Shown: positions 52,440 to 62,140 of the stretch, piece by piece
Numbering within the stretch: position 1 is the first letter of the stretch
Layout: the number at the start of each line of letters is the position of its first letter
From: Chitinispirillales bacterium
GTDB lineage: Bacteria; Fibrobacterota; Chitinivibrionia; Chitinivibrionales; Chitinispirillaceae
Reading direction: 5' to 3'
Assembly: GCA_031254105.1 (NCBI GenBank)
Contig: JAIRVB010000016.1
Coordinates: 1-64,000 of the forward strand
DNA: 64,000 nt
Notes under the pieces: model-generated
Seen by the model: only the letters and a program-made list of their open reading frames with translations
The model's database searches: none
What the model was told of the DNA's origin: nothing
Translations under genes and position numbers: made by a program

Positions 52440-53546
52440 TCATTCCACCACCACGATCTTCGCCTTGGGAAATCCATTAAAATTAGAAGCGCTCGCAACC
52501 GTATAAGCCCCCATAGACTCAAAAACCAGGACATCCCCTATCTCAAGTAAAGGTAAAGAGATGTTCTCATAAAGCACATCAATCGAATCACAGGTAGGCC
52601 CGGCTAATACCGAGTTATAACGCTCGCCACCCATAGATCCGAGAAACATCGGATAATCGGCATGATCAAACATCTTCCCAGAAAATGAGCCGTAGATTCC
52701 TTCGTCAAGATAGTACCACCAGACTCCATTGCGTAAGGAACGTCCCATTACTTTTGTCGCAAGTGTCATTGTTGGCCCGCTTAGTACGCGGCCAGGTTCC
52801 GCGATAATCCGGTAATTAGTAAAGTAACGGGAGATATACTCGACTATCGGCTGACAAAAGGAAGCTATGGGAAGTACCTGAGTGAGGTAAGAGATGGGAA
52901 ATCCGCCCCCTATGTCAATAATCTCAATGTTTATGCCCGCAAGCGCGGCCCTGCCGCAGATATCTTTACAGTAATCAAGCGCTTCTATATATTTAAGAGG
53001 ATTTTCGTTTTGAGACCCCGCGTGAAATGAAATTCCCTTAACGCAAAGTCCCATATCATGCGCTTTCTTTATGAGATCATAAGTCTTTTCAGGCGCGACA
53101 CCGAATTTTTGGGACAAGTTCACAAGACAGCCGGGATTCTGAATACTCATTCTTATAAGTATTCCCGCTTCGTTTTTATATGGAATGAACTTAAGCAGTT
53201 CATCTTCGTTATCACACACAAAAAGCTTTATACCGTAGTCAAGCGCGTACCGAATATCGCTGTCCCGTTTTATTGGGTGAGTGTGAAGGCAGCGCTCAGC
53301 CCTGACGCCGCACCTTTTTACAATATCTATCTCGCCGTTCGTACAGACGTCAAAAAAGCTTCTCTCCTCAGTTTCAAGGATCGATATCAGCTGAGGCTGC
53401 GCGTTTGATTTTACAGCGTAGTAAAGATCAACACCGGGCAAGGCTGCAGCCAGATTGCGGTACGCCTCGCGGCTGCGGCTCTCAGAAAGAAACAGAATCG
53501 GCGTACCATGTTCCGCAACTAATTCCTGTACACGAGTAAATTCCAT
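52440..53546 (-). CDS. Ornithine/lysine-type decarboxylase (fold III PLP enzyme)
   Basis: A 368-residue alanine-racemase-fold decarboxylase. PLP Lys46 lies in YYAVKSNAQP. Other motifs are HAGSQ (175-179), the phosphate-binding GGGFP (213-217), EPGR (250-253) and GPTCDSID (316-323) with the active-site Cys supplied by the second subunit. The short length, SxxRxxYRNL start and CDSID are typical of the ornithine decarboxylase group rather than diaminopimelate decarboxylase (usually about 420 residues). It should make putrescine (or cadaverine) for the aminopropyltransferases on both sides. Substrate is not settled by sequence alone. Confidence 0.9.
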   Translation of the reverse strand: MEFTRVQELVAEHGTPILFLSESRSREAYRNLAAALPGVDLYYAVKSNAQPQLISILETEERSFFDVCTNGEIDIVKRCGVRAERCLHTHPIKRDSDIRYALDYGIKLFVCDNEDELLKFIPYKNEAGILIRMSIQNPGCLVNLSQKFGVAPEKTYDLIKKAHDMGLCVKGISFHAGSQNENPLKYIEALDYCKDICGRAALAGINIEIIDIGGGFPISYLTQVLPIASFCQPIVEYISRYFTNYRIIAEPGRVLSGPTMTLATKVMGRSLRNGVWWYYLDEGIYGSFSGKMFDHADYPMFLGSMGGERYNSVLAGPTCDSIDVLYENISLPLLEIGDVLVFESMGAYTVASASNFNGFPKAKIVVVE

Positions 53547-53644
53547 CTTTTTAAGTTAGCTTTCTTGGTTGATAGTTTCCAATTACCAGTTAAAGAAAGA
53601 GTGTTTCTACTGTTTTTTCCGGCAAATGGTAACTTAAAAAACAT

Positions 53645-54574
53645 TCAATGCAAAAAATCATCCGGAAATTCCGCTTTCGCGTCGGTTATAATACGAGACG
53701 GTTTTGATAAAATTTCGGTTATATAAGGATAAGGCACCTGCATGGCGGCATGCGTAGAACCGTTGTAAAGCTTAAGGCAGCCGTCAAGTCCATATTTTTT
53801 CAGCTTTTTATCGATTATTGAAGGTTTACATTTGCTAATATCAGTTTCATCGCTTGAGACGGTGACAGACCAGAGTACCGCGTACATCTGAATATAGGTA
53901 TAAAGAGGGGTGACAGATTTAAAAACCGATTTCAAAGTCTTCTGGATGCATGAAAAAGCGCCGGGGCGCGACACCGGGGATTCCGAGTGCATGATAAATA
54001 AACCAGCCCTGTCACGCATAGACCTCTTCACTAAACGGTAAAACTCTTTTGTGTATAACATACGGGACGGCCCGCACGGATCCGTCATATCCATAATCAC
54101 CACATCAAACTGCCCCGGATGATCTTCTGTAAATTTACGGCCGTCAGTGATATTTACATTAACCCTGCCGTCATCAAAACCGCCCCCATGCACAGCTTCT
54201 AAATACTTTCGTGAAAACGAGACCACACCTTCGTCAAGTTCAGCAAGCTCTACACGTTTAACGGTTGGGTATTTGAGAACCTCATTCATTATCCCCCCAT
54301 CCCCTCCCCCGACAATCAGAATATTTTGCGGGTTCGGATGGCTGCACATTGCCGGATGAACCATGGGCTCATGATACATAAAATGGTTACTCTCAACAAC
54401 CTGAGTAATATCGTCAAGAAGAAGAACTTTCCCGAACTCATCAGTGTCAACAAGTTCGATTTTCTGATACTTTGTCGCAACTTTACGCAGACTTTTCTTA
54501 ATCGTATAAAAGTATCCGAAATAGGGGTTGAGCGCTTCAGTGTACACACGTCTTTTTTTTACTATTCTGTCCAT
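53645..54574 (-). CDS. Spermidine synthase-like aminopropyltransferase (copy 2)
   Basis: ATG 54574 (MDRIVKKRRVYTEALNPYFGYFYTI) is preferred; aggaaag lies 11 bases upstream, and ATG 54610 is an alternative. About 309 residues. It has the N-terminal beta domain (KIELVDTDEFGKVLLLDDITQVVESNHFMYHEPMVHP), GGGDGG (89-94), DGRKF, and the Asp loop VIMDMTDPCGPSRMLYT. This type is like the SpeE of organisms with E. coli-type AdoMet decarboxylase. It differs strongly from the copy at 51258 and is encoded beside speD. Confidence 0.9.
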   Translation of the reverse strand: MDRIVKKRRVYTEALNPYFGYFYTIKKSLRKVATKYQKIELVDTDEFGKVLLLDDITQVVESNHFMYHEPMVHPAMCSHPNPQNILIVGGGDGGIMNEVLKYPTVKRVELAELDEGVVSFSRKYLEAVHGGGFDDGRVNVNITDGRKFTEDHPGQFDVVIMDMTDPCGPSRMLYTKEFYRLVKRSMRDRAGLFIMHSESPVSRPGAFSCIQKTLKSVFKSVTPLYTYIQMYAVLWSVTVSSDETDISKCKPSIIDKKLKKYGLDGCLKLYNGSTHAAMQVPYPYITEILSKPSRIITDAKAEFPDDFLH

Positions 54575-54627
54575 TTCAGTAAGCTTTCCTATGGTAAAAA
54601 CTACAAACATTTAAAATAATATGCTAA

Positions 54628-54722
54628 CATCTGTCACACATCCGCGAAGGCGGGGACTATTGTTCCTCTCCGGGGTTACGGAATAAGAACATTGCTTCCC
54701 GTTTTCGCGGGAATGACAGATG
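54628..54722. repeat. 'attgttcc...gaataagaac' palindromic element, copy 2
   Basis: Ends CATCTGTCA (54628-54636) and TGACAGATG (54714-54722) are perfect inverted repeats. Inside are CCGCGAA...TTCGCGG and ATTGTTC...GAACATT. It lies between speD and the second aminopropyltransferase gene. Confidence 0.85.
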
Positions 54723-54733
54723 TGATATTTACT

Positions 54734-55528
54734 TCACGATTCGCGATCAAAAATATTCTTACATTCAAAAATCTCCTGTATCTCCTTTTTAAGAAGAGTG
54801 CGCACTCTTGTCTTTTCCGTCTTTGACATTTTCTCGCTGTCGGAACCGAACAGGTAGTTTTCAAGCTTCATCTTTTTGAGCATCATCTTTGAGTGAAATA
54901 TATTGTCAGAAACAATGTTTATGTCATAAGCCGTATACTCGTCAAGGATCTCATCTGAGATATAGTCCTGAATAGAGGTTATGTCATGGTCGATATAGAC
55001 CTTGCGCCCCTTTACATCACGTGTAAAACCGCGAACCCTGTAGTCCATGAGTACGATATCCGAATCGAAACTGTCAATAAGAAAGTCAAGCGCCCGCAAA
55101 GGAGAGATTGTTCCGCAGGTGGAAACATCAATATCTACCCGAAAAGTCGCTATCCCGTTAACGGAATCATTTTCAGGATAGGTATGCGCCGCTATATGGC
55201 TTTTGTCAAGATGAGCCACAGCGCCGCCGCCCTTCTCATCCATTCTTGGGGAATGCCCCTCATTTATCAGAATAGTAACGCTTGCGCCGCGCGGATCATA
55301 ATCCTGAGTAGAAATGTTTACAATCTTAGCTTCAATAATATTCGTCACCTCTTCAAGAATACTCCTGAGCTTCTCAGAATTGTACTCTTCGTCTATATAT
55401 TCAAGATAGTCAATCTGAGATGATTTTGAAGCCGCATAGCATATGTCATAGATGTTGAAACTCAGCGACTTTGTAAGATTGTTAAAACCTTGAAGCTTAA
55501 TTTTCCTTCCACGGCAATGATTCAGCAA
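54734..55528 (-). CDS. speD: S-adenosylmethionine decarboxylase proenzyme (E. coli type)
   Basis: A 264-residue proenzyme of the Gram-negative (class 1a) type. Self-cleavage is expected between K109 and S110 in AHLDKSHIAAHTYPE, Ser110 becoming the pyruvoyl cofactor. FRVDIDVSTCGTISPLRALDFLIDSFDSDIVLMDYRVRGFTRDVKGRKVYIDHDITSIQ is the family core. It supplies decarboxylated SAM to the two aminopropyltransferases. It begins the minus-strand polyamine cluster. The start is ATG 55528, with agaggtaaaa upstream. Confidence 0.95.
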   Translation of the reverse strand: MLNHCRGRKIKLQGFNNLTKSLSFNIYDICYAASKSSQIDYLEYIDEEYNSEKLRSILEEVTNIIEAKIVNISTQDYDPRGASVTILINEGHSPRMDEKGGGAVAHLDKSHIAAHTYPENDSVNGIATFRVDIDVSTCGTISPLRALDFLIDSFDSDIVLMDYRVRGFTRDVKGRKVYIDHDITSIQDYISDEILDEYTAYDINIVSDNIFHSKMMLKKMKLENYLFGSDSEKMSKTEKTRVRTLLKKEIQEIFECKNIFDRES

Positions 55529-55843
55529 TTTTTTACCTCTCTAATTATGATTTTGGAGTGTAACAAAGAGCTTCATTTCACCTCACCGCCGCAAAGGCAA
55601 GTGTTTATTGTTCCGATCTGTGATCACGAATAAGAACAACGCTTCCCGCCTTCGCAGGGACAATGAGGATATGCTTTTGTTACTGCCCGTTCATGAGAAA
55701 AAATCAACGATTACTAAATATAAATTAAAGATACTGTCGTTTTGGCTTTTCCAGGCGTTAAATTGCCCATTAAAAACTGGGCGGCCGCAGACCGTCCCCC
55801 CTGCAAACATTTATTCCTTATCATGACCACTAATCACTAACCG
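55529..55843. repeat. Gene-free region with 'attgttccg...gaataagaac' element, copy 3
   Basis: An element near 55583-55668 shows ttattgttccgatc, gaataagaacaacgcttccc and gccttcgcaggg, matching copies at 46815 and 54628. The rest of the region has no recognisable gene. Confidence 0.6.
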
Positions 55844-56743
55844 CTATATTTCATTTATATAAAGCGGCTTATAGCCCCGGTACTTACCTGATAAGTAGTT
55901 CATTATGATTACCTCAGTGCGTTTATTGCGTTCAATATTTATGACCATACGGTCCGCAAACAGACGGCTCATATGAAGCCCGCGTCCGGAATCATCTAAA
56001 ACGCCTGCGCCTGTGATCTGGCGCTCCATTTTGCTCAGGACAACATCTCTGGTCAATCTGCCCTGCATGTCAAGTACCGAAACAGCGTACTTTTCCGAAT
56101 CGTATCCGACTTGCGCGTAAATATATTCCGAAGGTTCAAGCTCTACCTCTGTAAACTGAGCGTATTTTTCGGAACCCTCCTCCTTAGCCGGAGCGTGATA
56201 AATCGCGTTAGACAAAATCTCGTCAAGTATAAGTCTTGTATCTCCGGAGCTCTTAAATCTTTCTTCAAGTTCAGTCACGATTTTTTCCCTCACATCACGC
56301 GACTCCGCAGAGGATTTTATACAGTATTTATTTGAAATAATGCCATCTTCCAGGCGCAGAAAACGTGAAATTCCAAAAATTTCGCCGCTGAGCAGTCCCT
56401 GTAAAATCAACTCTATCTCATTAAAATTAAAAGGCGCTGTCTTTGGAATTATACTTGAGATTGAATTCTCGCGGGCAAGAGTGATGTATTCATCAATATT
56501 TAAACAGGTAAGAAGCGCGGTTTTGACCGTTGGATAGAGCCTGTGAACCTCCGCGAGAAACTGAGGTCCTTTCATTCCAGGCATGTTTATATCGGAAACA
56601 ACCAGATCAAAACCGCCGTTACTCAAAACATTCAACCCTGCCGACGCGTTTTCAACTGTAACAACTTCGAACTGTTCCCTGAAATATTCAAAGAGCATGT
56701 CGCGGATAAAATCTTCATCGTCAACAAACAGTACTTTGTACAT
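55844..56743 (-). CDS. Response regulator fused to RsbW-like HATPase domain
   Basis: Residues 1-118 form a receiver domain: DDE at 9-11, phosphoacceptor Asp in LVVSDINMPG, Thr in ALLTCLN and the C-terminal Lys in IIPKTAPF. Residues ~150-290 resemble a GHKL ATPase of the anti-sigma (RsbW/SpoIIAB) type: TRLILDEILSNAIYHAP (N box with E, N), YAVSVLDMQGRL (D box) and DDSGRGLHMSRLFADRMVINIE (G box). Such fusions usually relay a phosphorylation signal to an anti-sigma factor antagonist or act as a serine kinase. No partner kinase or STAS protein is near. It is single on the minus strand, divergent from gspE. Confidence 0.85.
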   Translation of the reverse strand: MYKVLFVDDEDFIRDMLFEYFREQFEVVTVENASAGLNVLSNGGFDLVVSDINMPGMKGPQFLAEVHRLYPTVKTALLTCLNIDEYITLARENSISSIIPKTAPFNFNEIELILQGLLSGEIFGISRFLRLEDGIISNKYCIKSSAESRDVREKIVTELEERFKSSGDTRLILDEILSNAIYHAPAKEEGSEKYAQFTEVELEPSEYIYAQVGYDSEKYAVSVLDMQGRLTRDVVLSKMERQITGAGVLDDSGRGLHMSRLFADRMVINIERNKRTEVIIMNYLSGKYRGYKPLYINEI

Positions 56744-57075
56744 CTTGACAGCCTGGCCTATTTATGCAATTTTTAGAATTTCGTTTCCGCAGTCCACACG
56801 GCGCTGCCGGTACTTCCGCCCGCTCATCAGGTACGTTTTGTTTGAGCAGGCGCGAAATGAAGCGGTTATACTTTTAATTATAAAATATATAAAGACGCGC
56901 AAAGAGGTACCGATTTGTTTGGCGAAAGTTACGGCCAATAGCTGCCGGCAGCCAAACTTATTTATCCGGCCAGGCGCAATAGTCTCCTGCTTTTTTTTAC
57001 TTTACTCCTACACAATAGTTATTTTAGTTGTACTATAGTACTCCTTAAATCGCGCATAATATCAGGAATAGAGCT
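56744..57075. other. Intergenic region between divergent regulator and gspE genes
   Basis: About 330 bases; no gene or clear repeat seen. It must hold the promoters for both directions. aggaatagagct precedes the GTG start at 57076. Confidence 0.4.
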
Positions 57076-58797
57076 GTGATCACAAGAATAGGCGAGATAA
57101 TAGAGACTCTGCACCCTGTTGACCGGGCGGCGCTTGATACAGCGGAGCGGCAAGCGCTCAATGCAGGCAGGCTTATTGGGGAGCTGCTGCTTGAAAAGTG
57201 CGCAGTGAGTGAGATAGTACTGTTCAAGGCGCTTGCGAAGCAGTTCTCTCTTGAATTCATTACTTGCTTCGATCAGGAGATCAGTATGGAGCTTATCCGC
57301 GAACTTCCTGCGCAAGCTTTTAAACAGGGGCGCTGCCTGCCTCTTATAAGTGAAAATGACCTTTTGCGCATCGTAAGCGCTGATCCGCTTGATCTTGACA
57401 CATCATTAGAGATTGCATCGGTAAGCAATCTGCCTGTACAGACTGTTCTCACCACACCATCGGAACTTAAGGCCGCTGTGGCGCGGCTTTTTGAGGGGGA
57501 CAGCGTTTTTAAACAATCAACCGGAAAAATCCTTAAGGAATATGAACGGATCTCTCAACAAGGGGACGACGCTCTGAGTCTTGACGAGATCCGTGAAAGA
57601 ACCGAGTCTGAGCCGGTAGTAAAGCTTGCGTCCCTTATTTTTGATGAAGCGATCAAGTGCAGAGCTTCAGATATTCATATTGAACCTTATGAACAGAGCG
57701 CGGCGGTAAGATTCAGAGTAGACGGGATGCTGCGGCAGCATATTGAGGTCACACGCTATATGTACACTCCGCTCACCTCGCGAATAAAGATTCTTGCGGA
57801 TCTTGATATCGCTGAAAAGCGGATTCCTCAGGATGGCCGCATACGCTACAGCGCGGAGGGTGAAGCTTTTGATCTGCGTGTATCTACCCTGCCGACGCAT
57901 TACGGTGAGAAAACCGTTATCCGCATACTCAAGCATGATAAGACTCTTTTGAGCTTTTCAAACATCGGGATGGCTCCCGTCCAGCTTGAGCAGCTAAGCG
58001 AACTGATTGAGAAACCGCAGGGGATTGTATTTGTAACCGGGCCTACCGGAAGCGGCAAGAGCTCTACCCTATTCTCCTGTCTGAACAGGATACGGGGCAA
58101 AGCGATAAATATAACTACTATTGAAAACCCTATTGAGTATAAACTGGAGGGTATTAATCAGGTACAGATAAATGAAAAAGCGGGCGTTACTTTCGCGGCG
58201 GCTCTTCGCTCTATACTGCGCCAGGATCCGGATGTTATACTTATAGGAGAGATTCGTGATCCGGAAACAGCGCAGATCGCTGTTCAGTCAGCTCAAACAG
58301 GGCACCTTGTATTTTCCACACTGCATACAAACGACGCGATCAGCGCTGTAACGCGGTTGAGGGATCTGGGAATTCCCGGATTTTTGATCTCATCATCTCT
58401 TATAGGTATATTAGCTCAGAGGCTTGTAAGAGTGTTGTGTCCCGAATGTAAGCGTGAGCAGCCCATGCTTGCGGAAACTCAGGCGCGCTGGAGGGCGATT
58501 TTCGGCAAATCACAGCCGCTGCCGCGGTCTTTCTCCGCTTCAGGGTGTAAAAATTGCCGCGAGAGCGGTTATAAAGGAAGAATAGGTATTTTTGAGTTGG
58601 TTACTGTAAGCGAAGATATGCGTTCCATGATCGCCGACAATGTTACGGAGAGCGGCCTGCGCAAATATCTCAAGGAAACAGGATTCGTATCTCTTGTGCA
58701 GGACGGCATACATAAAATCGAAACTGGGATCACCTCACCCGAAGAACTTTTGAGAGTAGTGCAGGTGGAAGATTCCATGCAGATGAGAACAAATTAA
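57076..58797 (+). CDS. gspE: Second GspE/PilB-type secretion ATPase
   Basis: A 573-residue ATPase with a GTG start at 57076. The N-domain (about 1-150, GRLIGELLLEKCAVSEIVLFKALAKQF) is of MshEN/GspE type. The core has SDIHIEPYEQSAAVRFRVDGML, Walker A GPTGSGKSS (near 321), ITTIENPIEY (with N in place of the usual D), IRDPETAQIAVQSAQTGH and TLHTNDA. The zinc module CPEC...CKNC is present. It shares its unit with a secretin and GspL/M-like genes and thus likely drives a type II secretion-like or a second pilus system. It lacks the receiver-like extension of PilB. Confidence 0.93.
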   Translation: MITRIGEIIETLHPVDRAALDTAERQALNAGRLIGELLLEKCAVSEIVLFKALAKQFSLEFITCFDQEISMELIRELPAQAFKQGRCLPLISENDLLRIVSADPLDLDTSLEIASVSNLPVQTVLTTPSELKAAVARLFEGDSVFKQSTGKILKEYERISQQGDDALSLDEIRERTESEPVVKLASLIFDEAIKCRASDIHIEPYEQSAAVRFRVDGMLRQHIEVTRYMYTPLTSRIKILADLDIAEKRIPQDGRIRYSAEGEAFDLRVSTLPTHYGEKTVIRILKHDKTLLSFSNIGMAPVQLEQLSELIEKPQGIVFVTGPTGSGKSSTLFSCLNRIRGKAINITTIENPIEYKLEGINQVQINEKAGVTFAAALRSILRQDPDVILIGEIRDPETAQIAVQSAQTGHLVFSTLHTNDAISAVTRLRDLGIPGFLISSSLIGILAQRLVRVLCPECKREQPMLAETQARWRAIFGKSQPLPRSFSASGCKNCRESGYKGRIGIFELVTVSEDMRSMIADNVTESGLRKYLKETGFVSLVQDGIHKIETGITSPEELLRVVQVEDSMQMRTN

Positions 58798-58947
58798 ACC
58801 GGTGCTGAAATATTAACGCAAAATGCAGAAATAAAACAACAAGTATATGGAATCGTGTATCTTTATACTATAAAATACGCTTTTAATATTCGCCTTATAG
58901 ATCAATAAACACGGCCTGCATTACACAAGGGATAAGAGGTTTACTCT

Positions 58948-60900
58948 ATGAAAAATACCGCGTTCTTTTTAGTTTTCCTGCTTTTTGCGGGCCAGCTCCA
59001 CGCCCAGCAAAATGCGGCTGATTCGCCAGCGCCAAAAGAGCCGCAGCTTTTGTCACTTGACGTAAAAGATACAGATCTGCGTGATGTTATCCGCATGATC
59101 TCAAAAGGTTATAATTTGAATATTATTTTGGATCATGACGTCAAAGGCAAAGTAACCCTGCACCTCACCGATGTGCCTATAATGGAAGGACTGCGCAAGA
59201 TCGCCCAGTCCAACGGTCTTGACGTAATACAGGATGGCAGCGTATACAAAATACAGCGCGCGGCGGAACAGTTTCAATCGATGGTTAAATTTGCCGATGG
59301 AAAACTTACTGTAGACGTGCAGAATGTAGATGTAAAGGAGTTTCTCACAGAAGTCAGCGCTAAAACATCGGTAAGCATTGTGCCAGACTCTAAAGTCGAG
59401 GGAAGGCTGACGGGAAAGCTCTATGGGGTGTCAATTGACGACGGGCTTAGGGCGATGCTTGAGGGAAACGGATTTAAAGTTACCAAAAGAAGAAATATCT
59501 ATCAGATCAGTCCCGGAGAAACAGCCCCTCCTTCGACCAGCGCCGCGCGTCCGCGTACAGGCAGCGGGCCTAACAGCGACTTTTATGTTGACTACACAAA
59601 CGGACTGATTACTATCAGTGTGATCAACGGAGACCTTGAGGAGATTATCAGGGCGATTTCAGAGCAGGGGGATGTTGAGATCATAACCTACGGCAGTATT
59701 AAAAGTGAAGTTAACGCCAAAATAATCAGCGCTCCGATCACAGACGCGCTGGCGCTTCTTTTGGGCGGAACCAGGTTTACATTTGTTCAGCGGGGAAATA
59801 TTATCCTTATCGGAGACCGCAACGCCTCTACCCCCTCAGGACAAACGTTGTCCAAATCCGAACTTATTCATCTGCGCCACATTAAGGCCGACAACATTCC
59901 GTCCATACTGCCCAGAAGCATCCCCGCCGCTAATGTGCGTGTAGTAAAGGAACAGAACGCGCTTCTGATTTCAGGCACTTCCGAAGATATAATCACAGCG
60001 CGCGAATTTTTGCAAACGATTGATATACCTACCCCTCAGGTGCGCATAGACGCGGTAATTGTAGAATACAAGGAAAATCTCGACAAAGAGAAAGGTATCA
60101 GGTACGGGAAAAAAGAGAAAGAGTACACGGGCGGCAACTCATATTTCGCAACTCCCGCCCCCGCAACGCGGATCAGCGATGAATCCGCATACACGGAAGC
60201 GGGTATCAGCGGTAAAGGCATTCTTGATTTTGTTAAGAAAAACATATCAAGTTCAGAGACCATTATTAAAAATCTCATATCAGATGATTTTTTTCTTGTA
60301 CTGAAATTTCTCGAAGATCAAAACAAAGCGAAAGTACTAGCTCAGCCGTCCATAATGACCCTTAACGGCAACAAGGCTTCTATTGACGTAAGCGAGACAC
60401 AGTATTTTAAAGTTACTACCGGAACAGCCGATAATTATACGATCCGCTTCCAGCCGATAAAATTCGGTATACAGCTTGACATCACCCCATGGATAAGCCA
60501 GAGCGGTCAGATTACAGCTGAGATAGTTCCCGTAATATCCAACTCGGATAAAACCAATGTTGAAGGATACCCTAACGTCTCTTCCCGCTCTCTGAGCACC
60601 ACGGTGCAGCTTAACGACGGCGAAACTCTGATTCTTGGCGGGCTCATCAAAAATCAGGAGAGCCAGTTCAGATACAAGGTGCCTGTTTTAGGCAGTCTTC
60701 CCATTTTGGGCGCTCTCTTCAGGCACAGCGGAATAACAAGAAACAAAACAAACCTAGTTATGTATATCACCCCAACCATAGTCACACGCGATCATGTTGT
60801 TAATCTTGATACTGAACTTAAACAATTTGAGATGCAGCAAAAGGACTTTTTAAATTCTACGAAGAAAAAACCGGCGGATGAAAACGACGAGCAGTACTGA
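58948..60900 (+). CDS. gspD: Type II secretion/pilus secretin (GspD family)
   Basis: A 650-residue secretin with a signal peptide (MKNTAFFLVFLLFAGQLHAQ). Three STN/N-type repeats are visible (LLSLDVKDTDLRDVIRMISKGYN; KLTVDVQNVDVKEFLTEVSAKTS; LITISVINGDLEEIIRAISEQGD), each about 70-100 residues, then NolW-type (SELIHLRHIKADNIPSILPRSI) and the secretin barrel ending VPVLGSLPILGALFRHSG and NLVMYITPTIV. LNDGETLILGGLIKNQE is the signature segment. It forms an outer-membrane channel; compared with the secretin at 32344 it has additional N-domains. The next gene begins inside its 3' end. Confidence 0.93.
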   Translation: MKNTAFFLVFLLFAGQLHAQQNAADSPAPKEPQLLSLDVKDTDLRDVIRMISKGYNLNIILDHDVKGKVTLHLTDVPIMEGLRKIAQSNGLDVIQDGSVYKIQRAAEQFQSMVKFADGKLTVDVQNVDVKEFLTEVSAKTSVSIVPDSKVEGRLTGKLYGVSIDDGLRAMLEGNGFKVTKRRNIYQISPGETAPPSTSAARPRTGSGPNSDFYVDYTNGLITISVINGDLEEIIRAISEQGDVEIITYGSIKSEVNAKIISAPITDALALLLGGTRFTFVQRGNIILIGDRNASTPSGQTLSKSELIHLRHIKADNIPSILPRSIPAANVRVVKEQNALLISGTSEDIITAREFLQTIDIPTPQVRIDAVIVEYKENLDKEKGIRYGKKEKEYTGGNSYFATPAPATRISDESAYTEAGISGKGILDFVKKNISSSETIIKNLISDDFFLVLKFLEDQNKAKVLAQPSIMTLNGNKASIDVSETQYFKVTTGTADNYTIRFQPIKFGIQLDITPWISQSGQITAEIVPVISNSDKTNVEGYPNVSSRSLSTTVQLNDGETLILGGLIKNQESQFRYKVPVLGSLPILGALFRHSGITRNKTNLVMYITPTIVTRDHVVNLDTELKQFEMQQKDFLNSTKKKPADENDEQY

Positions 60901-62140
60901 GCGCAAAAACAAAAAGCGGGTAACCGGTGTGATTCATACCCAGGACGGTTCAATTGTCTGCGCTAAACTTAAGATAAAGAACGGATGCTGGAAAATAAAG
61001 ACCGCGCAGTGGCCTGTGTCCAAGGTATTTAAAACGGCTCTGACTCTTTCAAACGGCGCACAATCGGCGCTTCACGCTCAATGGCATAGAACCCTTCCGG
61101 ACGCTGAGCTTGAACCGCCGCTCCGCGCGCCAAATTCAGATACAGCGCTTACCCCTTACCTGGATCCTCAAAGAACTTCCATTATTTTAGAAGCGCTCAG
61201 CGGCCAGCTTACATCCATTGTCACAGAGGATTCTTTTCTTCTCACCTTTCCTCTTGCTTTCAGAAAAGAGGCGCCCCCCTCCTTTCTGTCTGTTTTTTGT
61301 GAAGATGGTATTGTAACATTCGGCGTAGTAACCGCAAGAAAACTTGAGGCTGTATTTTCTTTTCCGCAAAGCGGCGTTTCCTGCGTGGAAGCGTCCGCTG
61401 CAAGAATCAGGCGCTACTGGGTTCATGTGCTGAAGCGCGGCGATTTTCCTCAAAAAGCTTTTGTTCTTGATCGGGACAGCAAAATAAGCGAGTGCGACGG
61501 TTTAGAGGTAGAAAAACTAACGCTTCCAAAAGAGCTTTATGACAGCAGCGCAATGAAAGCTGCCGGCGCGGCGTTAACAGCGCTCTACCATGCCCCCGCA
61601 TTCAAAGTACCCGATGAGCGCCGCTTTAAAATTCACCGCCCGCTGCTCTTAAAAGCCGCCGCGGTTCTGCTTTGCGTATCGCTTGTTACCGCATTAGTGC
61701 CCGCAGCGGCAAATATTCACGCCGAAAGAAAGCTTGGCCGAAGCGAAAATATTTATAATACAAAACTCAATGAAAATAAGGCTTTACAAAATCTTGAAAA
61801 AACAGCAGGTGAACTCTCTGCTAAAGTTCTCTCTATTAAAAAAACATACGCGCAAAGTTCACGCTGGGGAAATCTGTTGCAGCTTCTGGGAGAGATTAAA
61901 CCCGACGATCTGTTTTTAGAACGGCTTGGATCCGATCAAATACAGGGATCTGAAAACAGAGTAAGGATCGCGCTGAGCGGCTGGTCGCGGTCGGAAACAT
62001 CGGTAACGGAATTTATCTCCTCCCTGCAAAAGTCAGGGTTTATCAGCGGCGCTTCGTTAGCTTCAATAGAAAGAGACGCTAAAAATAAAAACATCTGCAG
62101 GTTCAGGGTATTATGCACAATGCAACCGCAAAACGACTGA
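60878..62140 (+). CDS. GspL/PilM-PilN-like assembly protein
   Basis: A 420-residue protein beginning in the 3' end of gspD (23-base overlap). The N-terminal ~240 residues are cytoplasmic with weak actin-like character (TSIILEALSGQLTSIVTEDSFLLTFPLAF). One membrane helix lies near 250-272 (LLKAAAVLLCVSLVTALVP), followed by a coiled coil and a periplasmic domain (LLQLLGEIKPDDLFLERLGSDQ, VRIALSGWSRSETSVTEFISSLQKSGF) of the PilN type. The layout equals GspL or a PilM-PilN fusion. It should link the ATPase to the inner-membrane platform. The next gene overlaps its end. Confidence 0.7.
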   Translation: MKTTSSTERKNKKRVTGVIHTQDGSIVCAKLKIKNGCWKIKTAQWPVSKVFKTALTLSNGAQSALHAQWHRTLPDAELEPPLRAPNSDTALTPYLDPQRTSIILEALSGQLTSIVTEDSFLLTFPLAFRKEAPPSFLSVFCEDGIVTFGVVTARKLEAVFSFPQSGVSCVEASAARIRRYWVHVLKRGDFPQKAFVLDRDSKISECDGLEVEKLTLPKELYDSSAMKAAGAALTALYHAPAFKVPDERRFKIHRPLLLKAAAVLLCVSLVTALVPAAANIHAERKLGRSENIYNTKLNENKALQNLEKTAGELSAKVLSIKKTYAQSSRWGNLLQLLGEIKPDDLFLERLGSDQIQGSENRVRIALSGWSRSETSVTEFISSLQKSGFISGASLASIERDAKNKNICRFRVLCTMQPQND

